Shown one piece after another: positions 15,284 through 22,442 of a DNA stretch of 44,755 nt. Under the pieces are notes generated by a model that was given only the letters and a program-made list of their open reading frames with translations, had not been told where the DNA came from and did no database searches. The number at the start of each line of letters is the position of its first letter. The stretch's first letter is position 1. The DNA comes from a virus, in IMG/VR virus record IMGVR_UViG_3300044630_006279, positions 1-44,755 of that record, one strand, 5' to 3'. A program made the translations under genes and the position numbers.

Positions 15284-17212
15284 ATGACCGCAAGAATCAC
15301 TGAAGAATTTGTTGACCGCTACAAGACACAGACTCCGCCTTGGGGATTCAGCGGTTTAGGTGAAGTTGTTTACTTACGCACATACTCACGACGAATTGAA
15401 GAACTAGACCGAAACGAAATTTGGGCAGAAACAGTACAACGCTGTGTAAACGGAGCAATAGACATTGGGACACCACTAACACAAGATCAAGCAGAAAAAC
15501 TCTACGACCATGTGTTCAACCTACGAGGATCATTCTCGGGTCGCGCACTATGGCAACTCGGAACCCCGCTCATCAAACAGTTCAACGCGGCATCACTCAA
15601 TAACTGCTATTTCGTAAACATAGAAAAAGTAGAAGATTTTGAATTTCTTTTTGACCACCTCATGCTTGGTGGCGGAGTTGGTTTCTCTGTGGAGCGAGCA
15701 AAAATCCATGACCTTCCAAAAGTTTTGACCAATGTAAAAATCACTCACGAGCGATCAAACGATGCGGACATTATTGTCCCTGACTCACGACAGGGTTGGA
15801 GACGACTGCTACATAGCACATTGAAGTCGTACTTTGAAACAGGGAAGTCTTTCTCGTATTCAACGATTCTTATTCGCCAATTTGGCGCACCCCTCAAGAC
15901 ATTCGGCGGAACAGCCAGCGGACCGCAAGCGCTGATTGATGGGATTGAAGATATTTCTAAGGTGCTTCAAAACCGAGAAGGGAAAAAACTTCGTTCAATT
16001 GATGTCCTAGATATTTGCAACATCATTGGTCGTGTTGTCGTTTCGGGTTCATCCCGCCGTTCAGCACAAATCGCGATTGGTGACCCTGACGATGTTCTGT
16101 TCCTCCGTGCGAAGAATTGGGCATCAGGAGAAATTCCGGGTTACCGTGCCAACAGCAATAACAGCATTTACGCTGACTACTACGACCACATCATGCCAGA
16201 ACTATGGAAGGGCTATACGGGTGGTGGTGAACCGTACGGCTTGGTTAACCGAAGGCTTGCACGGAAGTTCGGGCGACTCAAAGAAGAGCGTGCAGACAAG
16301 ACGATTGAGGGGTTCAACCCTTGTGCGGAGATTGGTTTGGGTGACGGCGAATCATGCAACCTTTCAACCATATTTCTCCCCAACATCTGCTCAATTGAGC
16401 AATTCAAGGAAATATCCGAGTTGCTTTACATCGTTCAGAAGCAAATCACAAGACTTAGTTACCCGTACGCCAAAACCAATGCGATCGTGTCTAAGAATGC
16501 ACGCCTAGGTCAAAGCATCTCGGGTGTGTTGCAGGCTTCAGAAGAACAGGTTTCTTGGCTAGATGAGGCTTACCGTAATCTTGACGAATTTGATGTCAAG
16601 TATTCCAAAGAAAACGGATACCCTCGTTCGGTGCGGTTGACAACAGTTCAACCATCTGGCACGCTCTCATTGCTTCCCGGCATCACCCCGGGCATACATC
16701 CAGCATTTGCACCTTTCTACATCCGTAGGGTGCGTTTTGGAGCGTCTGACGCCCTCGTTGACGGTCTCCGTAAACGAGGACACAAGGTTGTTTGGGATAT
16801 TGGTATTGACGGGAGAGAAGACCACACACGCTATGTCGTAGAGTTCCCATGCAAGTCACCAGACAACGCGGTTCTCGCAGAAAACATGACAGCCGTTGAG
16901 CAACTTGAATGGGTGCGCAAAATGCAAACCGAATGGGCAGACAACGCTGTTTCGGTAACCGTGTACTACCGAAAGGAAGAACTTGAATCCATCAAAGAAT
17001 GGCTCTCCAAGAACTACGACACAGGTGTCAAGTCCGTGTCATTCCTCTTACATGCTGACCACAACTTCCCGTTGCCACCATACGAAGAAATTACTTCAGA
17101 ACAGTACGGTTCGCTCTTAAAGAAAATTGACATGAGCATTCCCCTTAGTCAGGCAACAGGTTTAGATCTAACGCTTGATGACTGCGCAACAGGGGCTTGC
17201 CCAATCAAATAA
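15284..17212 (+). CDS. nrdJ: Adenosylcobalamin-dependent (class II, monomeric) ribonucleotide reductase
   Basis: 642 aa. Reduces ribonucleotides (the RTPR type uses triphosphates) to deoxynucleotides for phage DNA synthesis, using B12. Landmarks: L-N-N-C-Y-F (C108, redox pair), N-P-C-A-E-I-G-L (C347 thiyl radical site, E349), E-S-C-N-L-S (C358, second redox Cys), S-S-R-R-S-A-Q, a P-S-G-T-L-S-L-L-P-G-I-T-P-G-I-H-P loop, and a C-terminal shuttle pair C634-x4-C639. It is shorter than cellular RTPR (about 740 aa), as usual for phage forms. No class I subunits are seen. It is followed in TAATATG/TAATG steps by two small genes. Dependence on host or environmental B12 is implied. Confidence 0.95.
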   Translation: MTARITEEFVDRYKTQTPPWGFSGLGEVVYLRTYSRRIEELDRNEIWAETVQRCVNGAIDIGTPLTQDQAEKLYDHVFNLRGSFSGRALWQLGTPLIKQFNAASLNNCYFVNIEKVEDFEFLFDHLMLGGGVGFSVERAKIHDLPKVLTNVKITHERSNDADIIVPDSRQGWRRLLHSTLKSYFETGKSFSYSTILIRQFGAPLKTFGGTASGPQALIDGIEDISKVLQNREGKKLRSIDVLDICNIIGRVVVSGSSRRSAQIAIGDPDDVLFLRAKNWASGEIPGYRANSNNSIYADYYDHIMPELWKGYTGGGEPYGLVNRRLARKFGRLKEERADKTIEGFNPCAEIGLGDGESCNLSTIFLPNICSIEQFKEISELLYIVQKQITRLSYPYAKTNAIVSKNARLGQSISGVLQASEEQVSWLDEAYRNLDEFDVKYSKENGYPRSVRLTTVQPSGTLSLLPGITPGIHPAFAPFYIRRVRFGASDALVDGLRKRGHKVVWDIGIDGREDHTRYVVEFPCKSPDNAVLAENMTAVEQLEWVRKMQTEWADNAVSVTVYYRKEELESIKEWLSKNYDTGVKSVSFLLHADHNFPLPPYEEITSEQYGSLLKKIDMSIPLSQATGLDLTLDDCATGACPIK

Positions 17213-17213
17213 T

Positions 17214-17471
17214 ATGACTCAAAAAACGATTCGCATTTATCCCGTCGTCATAAGAGAGGCAAGGTACGGCGGGATATATGAGGGCGGGAAGTGGATTGCC
17301 TTCGCAGAGTGCGATGAGTTCACGGAAGCGATGCTCAACTATTTTGAGGGTGATGACTGTGACGCCGTTGACCTTTTCACCGATGAGTACAAGCAGACGG
17401 TTGGAATAGGGGAAAGCCCAAACCATGCGTATGCCGATCTTTGCAATAAGAACGGAATTGAAACAGAATAA
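17214..17471 (+). CDS. Hypothetical protein linked to the reductase (85 aa)
   Basis: Start set at ATG 17214, one base after the reductase stop. Sequence Y-G-G-I-Y-E-G-G-K-W-I-A-F followed by G-D-D-C-D-A-V-D and V-G-I-G-E-S-P matches a common actinophage small-protein pattern of unknown function. The fold is probably alpha/beta. Tight coupling suggests co-regulation with nucleotide metabolism. Confidence 0.65.
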   Translation: MTQKTIRIYPVVIREARYGGIYEGGKWIAFAECDEFTEAMLNYFEGDDCDAVDLFTDEYKQTVGIGESPNHAYADLCNKNGIETE

Positions 17472-17833
17472 TGTTCCCAACATTAAAAGAACTTGGCGCT
17501 CATGATGTCTACGACAAGGCTGCGCAAATAATAGAGGAACAAGGGTTCTCCAACTACACGACATATGACCCATATACAAAAGAAGTAGATATTTGGGGAT
17601 CAATACTTCTTGCCTGTGGGGGTAAAGAAAAACTCCTTGCACAAGGAGAAACAGGAGCAGAGGAGTGTGGAGTTGCGCCATTCATGACTGGTAGGGCGCG
17701 ATTCTTCTGCGAATACCTAGAACTGATAGTGAATAAAGAAATATCGGACTGGTGTTCGTCACACAGCCAAAAAGAAGCGATCAATCTTCTGCGCCTTGCT
17801 GGCGACAGGGTGGCAATAACTTTTAGTAAATAA
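17471..17833 (+). CDS. DUF6197-like protein (120 aa)
   Basis: TAATG overlap with the previous gene. Pattern: D-K-A-A-Q-I-I-E-E-Q-G at the N-terminus, C-G-G and R-F-F-C mid-protein, W-C-S-S-H-S-Q-K-E-A-I-N-L-L-R-L-A at the C-terminus. This resembles the phage/actinobacterial DUF6197 family (isoleucine-rich helix, then D-x-x-x-x-x-x-x-E-V-I-x-L-L-R). The assignment is from memory and moderate. Last gene before a strong terminator. Confidence 0.55.
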   Translation: MFPTLKELGAHDVYDKAAQIIEEQGFSNYTTYDPYTKEVDIWGSILLACGGKEKLLAQGETGAEECGVAPFMTGRARFFCEYLELIVNKEISDWCSSHSQKEAINLLRLAGDRVAITFSK

Positions 17834-17850
17834 TTTATGTCTATAAATAA

Positions 17851-17890
17851 TTAATCCCCCCACAGACCTGCACGGATGTGGGGGGATTAA
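17851..17890. terminator. Bidirectional terminator between converging operons
   Basis: 14-bp perfect stem TTAATCCCCCCACA / TGTGGGGGGATTAA with a 12-base loop. A/T-rich flanks on both sides serve both the reductase operon and the minus-strand gene ending at 17918. Confidence 0.9.
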
Positions 17891-17917
17891 ATATTTTGTC
17901 GGGTTTAAATTTTTAGA

Positions 17918-18316
17918 TCAGGAATAAGGGTAGAGGGCGTTCACACCATCTTGGTCTGCCGACTGATCAATTTGAAGAAGAGCGGTCAAGTTTGAACCAG
18001 CAGTTCCTGAACCTACAGCAGCGACTACGAGGTGCAACAAGTCATCTTCTGCGATTTCGTCCGCACCATCAACTGTTGACATTGTTGCTTCTGCCGAAGT
18101 GGCGGCGGCTGCAAGTGACCAAGTTCCGACAACCGTTCCCGAGGATGTTGCCTTGCGAACAGTTCCGCTAAGTGCTGAACCAGCAGGAGCAGTACCAACT
18201 GCAACTGTGATTGCACGGACACGACCTGCGACAGGAGTGCGAACAACAACAGTTGAAGTTGTTGCGCATGCGCCTGTAACCGTCATTGGGAGAAGAAGTG
18301 GTGCTGATGCTGACAT
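17918..18316 (-). CDS. Beta-rich, Ala/Thr/Ser/Gly-rich protein, possible virion decoration protein (132 aa)
   Basis: Start chosen at ATG 18316, with GGAGGT 5 bases upstream; the frame extends 6 codons further without support. The sequence is almost free of Lys and rich in V-T-A-G: V-R-T-P-V-A-G-R-V-R-A-I-T-V, G-T-A-P-A-G-S-A-L, G-T-A-G-S-N-L-T-A-L-L-Q. This pattern resembles small beta-sandwich domains of phage head-decoration or fibre proteins. No signal peptide. A strong ribosome site and isolation between terminator and leader suggest high expression. The structural role is inference. Confidence 0.55.
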   Translation of the reverse strand: MSASAPLLLPMTVTGACATTSTVVVRTPVAGRVRAITVAVGTAPAGSALSGTVRKATSSGTVVGTWSLAAAATSAEATMSTVDGADEIAEDDLLHLVVAAVGSGTAGSNLTALLQIDQSADQDGVNALYPYS

Positions 18317-18349
18317 TTTTGACCTCCAAGTCAAAGAGAAATACTGGAA

Positions 18350-18363
18350 TACCTATGTAGGTA
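18350..18363. promoter_or_regulatory. Palindrome TACCTA-TG-TAGGTA, possible operator
   Basis: Perfect 6+6 inverted repeat about 35 bases upstream of the beta-rich gene, in the gap after the methyltransferase stop. Position fits an operator in its leader/promoter; no protein is assigned. Confidence 0.3.
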
Positions 18364-18379
18364 AATAATACAACATTTA

Positions 18380-19756
18380 TTACCCCTCAGAAGTAACCTC
18401 AAAAAGTGAAGGCTGGCTTGCATTAATCTCCTCAGCGACCCTCAATTTTTCCTTTTCATCCGAAAGACGCAATGTCGCTATTTGTGCATACTCAGGGTTC
18501 AATTCACACCCCAAATATGATCTACCCAACTTCTGTGCGACCACACCTGTAGTACCAGCACCAAAGAACACATCCAGCACCGTACACGGAACCGTCTCAA
18601 CAGTTTCACACTTACAGCCCTTTTCCCACCCGATCGTGTCGGTTTGAGAATAACCTGCGTCGCCCTTGCCGTTTATTTCCCCATATGCGCCTTCGTAGGT
18701 GTTTGGTCGGTAACGAGGATCGTCCACTGACAACTCGTTCCGAGCAATCCTCTTGCGGTTCACTTGACGCACTAGAGGTGACCCACATTGAGCACAACAT
18801 CCCATTTCGCTCGTACCAGCGGAGATACAAGGCTCTATCAGATCCTGTGGAAAGGTCGCGAAGTGCGCCCCCTTGAATGGTTTCGTTGTTACCGTCCATA
18901 CCGACCTCTTGTTTCTAAAGGCTCCTGTTGAACCGTGCATAGCGTTAGAAATACCTGCGTCTTTACGGCTGTCTGCACGAGATCCCCTATCGTCGTAAGC
19001 ATATTTTGCTGGTTCTTTTATCGCTTCGCTATCAAAAAAATAATGTGACTTTTTGGTTAGCAAAAACATGTATTCGTGTGCTTTGGTGCACCTGTCACGA
19101 ACAGATTCAGGCATCGGGTTAGGTTTAGCCCAAATGATGTCTTGACGCAAATACCAACCATCTGCCTGCAAGGCAAAAGCAACGCGCCACGGAATACCTA
19201 CCAAATCTTTTGGTTTCAGATCGCCGTCATCGCGACCGATCTTTGCCCTGAAATCTTCATTCTCCCCGCCAGCGTTGGATGCATTGGTGGACGCAATTGA
19301 CTGCTTCCATCCGTTGCCGTTACTACCCGCATAAGAGTCACCAAGGTTCAACCATAGAGTTCCGTCTTCTCGCAAAACTCTGCGAACTTCACGAAAAACC
19401 TCAACCATATGTTCAACATATTCATCAACGGTTGGCTCTAAACCAAGTTGACTATCTTTACGCATCGCGCCACAACGAGGGCATTGGACTTTATAGATGC
19501 CGTCACCTATTGCACCTTCAAGAAGTTTCTGTCCAGTTGTGCAACTTTCACTGAACTTACTATCTCTTTTGTGCGAGCACTCAGGGTCGCCACCAATCCA
19601 GGTTGCGGTTCCGTAATCCCTTAGCCCCCAATACGGAGGTGATGTAACAACACAATGAATGCTGTTATCTGACAACGAAGCAAGCGTCTCACGGACATCA
19701 CCTAAGAGAATGTTTGAATCAATAACAAACGGCAGCACTGTTTCTTCGGTTGTCAT
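18380..19756 (-). CDS. DNA methyltransferase (N4-cytosine / N6-adenine, beta-class)
   Basis: 458 aa. Motif IV T-S-P-P-Y-W near residue 38 comes before motif I-type D-V-F-F-G-A-G-T-T-G-V-V-A near the C-terminus, the beta-class order. G-R-S-Y-L-G-C-E-L-N-P-E-Y follows. Two Cys clusters, C-P-R-C-G and C-C-A-Q-C-G, suggest zinc-binding inserts in the middle and after the central helices. Such enzymes protect phage DNA from host restriction or alter transcription. GAGGGG before ATG 19756 is a good ribosome site. No partner nuclease lies beside it; a second methyltransferase is at 32865. Confidence 0.9.
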   Translation of the reverse strand: MTTEETVLPFVIDSNILLGDVRETLASLSDNSIHCVVTSPPYWGLRDYGTATWIGGDPECSHKRDSKFSESCTTGQKLLEGAIGDGIYKVQCPRCGAMRKDSQLGLEPTVDEYVEHMVEVFREVRRVLREDGTLWLNLGDSYAGSNGNGWKQSIASTNASNAGGENEDFRAKIGRDDGDLKPKDLVGIPWRVAFALQADGWYLRQDIIWAKPNPMPESVRDRCTKAHEYMFLLTKKSHYFFDSEAIKEPAKYAYDDRGSRADSRKDAGISNAMHGSTGAFRNKRSVWTVTTKPFKGAHFATFPQDLIEPCISAGTSEMGCCAQCGSPLVRQVNRKRIARNELSVDDPRYRPNTYEGAYGEINGKGDAGYSQTDTIGWEKGCKCETVETVPCTVLDVFFGAGTTGVVAQKLGRSYLGCELNPEYAQIATLRLSDEKEKLRVAEEINASQPSLFEVTSEG

Positions 19757-19769
19757 TTTTCCCCTCGTA

Positions 19770-19785
19770 AACCCCTCATGGGGTT
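19770..19785 (-). terminator. Weak hairpin between H1-like and methyltransferase genes
   Basis: AACCCC-TCAT-GGGGTT, 6-bp stem with 4-base loop, 5 bases after the H1-like stop. The T-run is only 3 bases, so it may only attenuate. Confidence 0.35.
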
Positions 19786-19789
19786 CAGA

Positions 19790-20089
19790 CTACTTGCTAA
19801 TCTTGAACCACGCAAGCATTTTCTTGCGAAGAGGCAAAGATTTTACGTTATTTGCCTTAATCAAAACAGCAGATTCATCCACGAATGACTTCATGAATTT
19901 TTCAGCGTTAACGAACTGTGGTTTTGCTGTATCAATTTTAATTTCAGCCAAAACATTTTTGTTGCTTTTTTCAGCGGTCGCAGAAACCTTCTTGGAGACA
20001 GGCTTCTTAGCAGGAGCCTTCTTTTTTGCAGGAGACTTCTTTGATGCTGTTTTCTTGACTGGTGCTTTTTTGTTTGATTTTGATGACAT
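19790..20089 (-). CDS. Lysine-rich histone H1-like protein (99 aa)
   Basis: Start at ATG 20089, because the N-terminal repeat begins there (M-S-S-K-S-N-K-K-A-P-V-K-K). Residues 5-35 are K/A/P/S repeats such as S-P-A-K-K-K-A-P-A-K-K-P, the pattern of histone H1 tails and bacterial H1-like or HU-extension proteins. A C-terminal part (about 45-99) is a small basic helical domain. It should bind DNA without sequence preference and may compact phage or host DNA. Its many lysines could be acetylated, which makes the HDAC-fold enzyme at 12946 a possible partner (inference). Confidence 0.7.
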   Translation of the reverse strand: MSSKSNKKAPVKKTASKKSPAKKKAPAKKPVSKKVSATAEKSNKNVLAEIKIDTAKPQFVNAEKFMKSFVDESAVLIKANNVKSLPLRKKMLAWFKISK

Positions 20090-20099
20090 GCAGAAAACC

Positions 20100-20128
20100 T
20101 TAGTACAAAGAAAATCCCCAAAATGCAA
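20100..20128 (-). promoter_or_regulatory. Putative promoter of the H1-like gene
   Basis: On the minus strand: TTGCAT (20128-20123), 17 bases, TACTAA (20105-20100), preceded by an inverted repeat CCCTC/GAGGG (20129-20145). The GAGGGTTGCATTTT context matches the capsid promoter. The -10 is weak. Confidence 0.35.
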
Positions 20129-20171
20129 CCCTCATTTTGTGAGGGGCACCATACAGTAAGGTTGGGTCAAC

Positions 20172-20804
20172 ATGTATACAGGATTCTACGAAACCGATTT
20201 AGACAAAATAGCACTATGCGCCGAATCTGTCAAAACGGCAAAACTTGCCTTGATAGATGAAGACGGAATAGGATCCGATTTAAATATTAATATTTTTGGT
20301 TGGAAAGATAATGAATTAGTCACAATAGTTCAACTCAAAAACACATTTGGCATACCCAAAGACGAACGACTTCAGCAGATCATAGAAGCATCAGTGATTA
20401 TGAGACAGGGATGGGGTATTGACGAATACACACTCGCAGCCGAGGGCTACTGCTCAATGTCCCCTTCGGATACTGAAGGAAAAGACTTGGCAACGTTATA
20501 TGCAGATAACGAGTCGTCGGTTGAGGAGTGCATTTCCTTCACTCACCTAACCGCCACTGACCATGTTTTCGTAACGCTCCCATACAAAGTGAAACTTGGC
20601 AGGAAAGTTGAATTTGGGAAAACGCATTGGTACAACGGTGGAAGAGTCATGCGAGACATTGCGTTCCCCGCTGCACTGAAAGCATCACTCAGGATTGATT
20701 CACAACCAATAGATGACAGCGTTGAAAGAGACGTTTATTATGGAACGCTCGCATCTGCGATAATGCATTGTGGATTTGAAATATTTTATAGGGACGATGT
20801 ATAA
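20172..20804 (+). CDS. Hypothetical protein (210 aa)
   Basis: Start ATG 20172 with AAGG about 12 bases upstream; TACAGT lies a further few bases back as a possible -10. The sequence is mixed alpha/beta and acidic, with A-A-E-G-Y-C-S-M-S-P-S-D mid-protein. No known motif, signal peptide or membrane segment. It is followed 8 bases later by the PhyH oxygenase, so the two are probably co-transcribed. No function assigned. Confidence 0.65.
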   Translation: MYTGFYETDLDKIALCAESVKTAKLALIDEDGIGSDLNINIFGWKDNELVTIVQLKNTFGIPKDERLQQIIEASVIMRQGWGIDEYTLAAEGYCSMSPSDTEGKDLATLYADNESSVEECISFTHLTATDHVFVTLPYKVKLGRKVEFGKTHWYNGGRVMRDIAFPAALKASLRIDSQPIDDSVERDVYYGTLASAIMHCGFEIFYRDDV

Positions 20805-20812
20805 ATAAGAAA

Positions 20813-21577
20813 ATGGAGCCAATAGATTTTTTCCACGAAAATGGTTATGTTGTATTCAAAAAGGCTATAAGCGAAAGTCTTTTAGATGAATACAATTCTG
20901 TATGGGAAAAAGAAAACTCCAACAAAACTGATCAGTATGGAAATAATTTTGGGTGGGATAAAGAGGAAGAGTATCTAGAACATCCCGAAGTAATGGACAT
21001 AATGTGCAGTTCAATAATAGTAAATTTTTTTACTGAACTGAAACTTGCTGTTGCTCTTCACCGTGTAGATACATGGTCTATGAGTAGCCAAAAAAATTGG
21101 CATCAGGATTCAATACATTCAAACCCCGTCGCCTTCAACAACTACATAGGTGCTTGGGTTGCGGTAGAAAATGTTTTGTACGAAACAGGACCATTTCAAC
21201 TGATACCCAAATCACATAAATGGGTTTTTGATAAGCATGCGGCTTATTTTGGAGAAAATAGCGGGGAAGTGATTGATGGACGGTGGTTAAACTATGAACT
21301 TGAAAAACAAGTTGAAGAGCATAAAGAAGTAGAGCATTTTACTTTCCTTGCTCAAAAAGGCGACCTGTTGATTTGGCATGGCAATCTCTTTCATCGCGCC
21401 CTAGTGTCTGCTGACAAAAATGCGACAAGGAAAGCCGTTATTGGTCACTACAGCAACTCAAAGCAATATGAAGGTGCAGTTGACGAAGGATACGAAAAGA
21501 ACATGACCTCATTGCTTGATGACCCAAGCGTTAAACAATGGAAAAACTTGGGGTATTACTACGACAGAAAAAGGTAA
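20813..21577 (+). CDS. Phytanoyl-CoA dioxygenase (PhyH)-family 2OG-Fe(II) oxygenase
   Basis: 254 aa. Iron motif W-H-Q-D (H97, D99), G-P-F-Q-L-I-P-K-S-H, and K-G-D-L-L-I-W-H-G-N-L-F-H-R with the distal His (H194; H189 nearby) and a 2OG-binding Arg (R206). Full-length PhyH proteins are 250-300 aa, so it looks complete. They hydroxylate small molecules, sugars or nucleobase-linked groups. It differs in type from the prolyl-hydroxylase-like oxygenases at 11299 and 28536. Substrate unknown. Confidence 0.85.
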   Translation: MEPIDFFHENGYVVFKKAISESLLDEYNSVWEKENSNKTDQYGNNFGWDKEEEYLEHPEVMDIMCSSIIVNFFTELKLAVALHRVDTWSMSSQKNWHQDSIHSNPVAFNNYIGAWVAVENVLYETGPFQLIPKSHKWVFDKHAAYFGENSGEVIDGRWLNYELEKQVEEHKEVEHFTFLAQKGDLLIWHGNLFHRALVSADKNATRKAVIGHYSNSKQYEGAVDEGYEKNMTSLLDDPSVKQWKNLGYYYDRKR

Positions 21578-21751
21578 TTAGAAATTTGAAGGATTTTTCT
21601 GTTTTTCAAATTCTGTCCATTCACGGAATGAACCGCCGCTGTCGCCGTAGCGGTCAAATCTGTCAACAGAATGCATTAGGAATGAGTGGGTTGATACAAC
21701 GATCGCCGTTGTGATAAGAATTGCAATAATCATAGGGATACATGATGCCAT
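21578..21751 (-). CDS. Single-span membrane microprotein (57 aa)
   Basis: ATG-to-TAA frame that fills an otherwise empty gap of about 215 bases. The N-terminus M-A-S-C-I-P-M-I-I-A-I-L-I-T-T-A-I-V-V is one transmembrane helix. A polar tail D-R-F-D-R-Y-G-D-S-G-G-S-F-R-E-W follows. The start lacks a clear Shine-Dalgarno (only AGAG next to the ATG). It abuts the PhyH stop tail-to-tail. It could act at the host membrane; nothing identifies it as a holin. Confidence 0.55.
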   Translation of the reverse strand: MASCIPMIIAILITTAIVVSTHSFLMHSVDRFDRYGDSGGSFREWTEFEKQKNPSNF

Positions 21752-21793
21752 CTCTGCAAGCGATCAACTGCAAGAAACTATCGTTTTACGAAA

Positions 21794-22441
21794 TTAGATG
21801 GTGTCAATCTCTTTTTGTGATACGGCATCGTCCTCAGCATCAACTATCTCAGCATCCTGAATATCGTCGCCATCTTCAAGAGCAGGGAAATCATTCAATA
21901 GTTCCCTGATCTGCTCTTTTGGAAGGATCCCTGCATCAGCCATAAGTGCAAGAAGTTTCTTGCCCTCTGCTTCAGAATCAAACTTCTCAGCGCTAAGAAC
22001 TCCGGGAGCACCAGCAAGTACAGCGCGAAGAGGGGAAGCATCCCTCACATCCATCTGCACATTGACATTAGTTTGCTCCATACCAAGCAACTTCGCACGA
22101 CGATCAATGATTGAAAGAACCGTTGAAACAGCCTTAATGTCGGGTTCAATAGCAACCTCTGTGCCGTCATCCATTTTTTGTTTTCTGTGTTGCGTCATCG
22201 GCCAGATTGCGGACTGCAAAGCATCCAAACGCTCAAGTTCCATTTGCAAAACTTCAGGGTAAGCAAGCAAAGCCTCTTGGTTCAACTTGCCCAACTGCCT
22301 ACGAATTGAATGGGAAACATTGGTAGACCCAATTCCAAACCGTCTAGCAATTTCGGCGATAGGGATACCAGCCTGCCTCATCTTGAAAATACGCAAATCG
22401 CGTTCAGCGAGAAACTCTCTAGTTAAACCCTTTTCAGCCAT
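21794..22441 (-). CDS. HTH DNA-binding protein, terminase small subunit-like (215 aa)
   Basis: Residues about 10-45 form a helix-turn-helix: I-F-K-M-R-Q-A-G-I-P-I-A-E-I-A-R-R-F-G-I then V-S-H-S-I-R-R-Q. A helical oligomerisation-type segment (L-E-R-L-D-A-L-Q-S-A-I-W) and I-D-R-R-A-K-L-L-G follow, a combination often seen in phage terminase small subunits. The C-terminus is acidic. AAGG precedes ATG 22441. The large terminase is not in the window and the neighbour is the primase, so a regulator is an alternative. Confidence 0.6.
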   Translation of the reverse strand: MAEKGLTREFLAERDLRIFKMRQAGIPIAEIARRFGIGSTNVSHSIRRQLGKLNQEALLAYPEVLQMELERLDALQSAIWPMTQHRKQKMDDGTEVAIEPDIKAVSTVLSIIDRRAKLLGMEQTNVNVQMDVRDASPLRAVLAGAPGVLSAEKFDSEAEGKKLLALMADAGILPKEQIRELLNDFPALEDGDDIQDAEIVDAEDDAVSQKEIDTI

Positions 22442-22442
22442 T

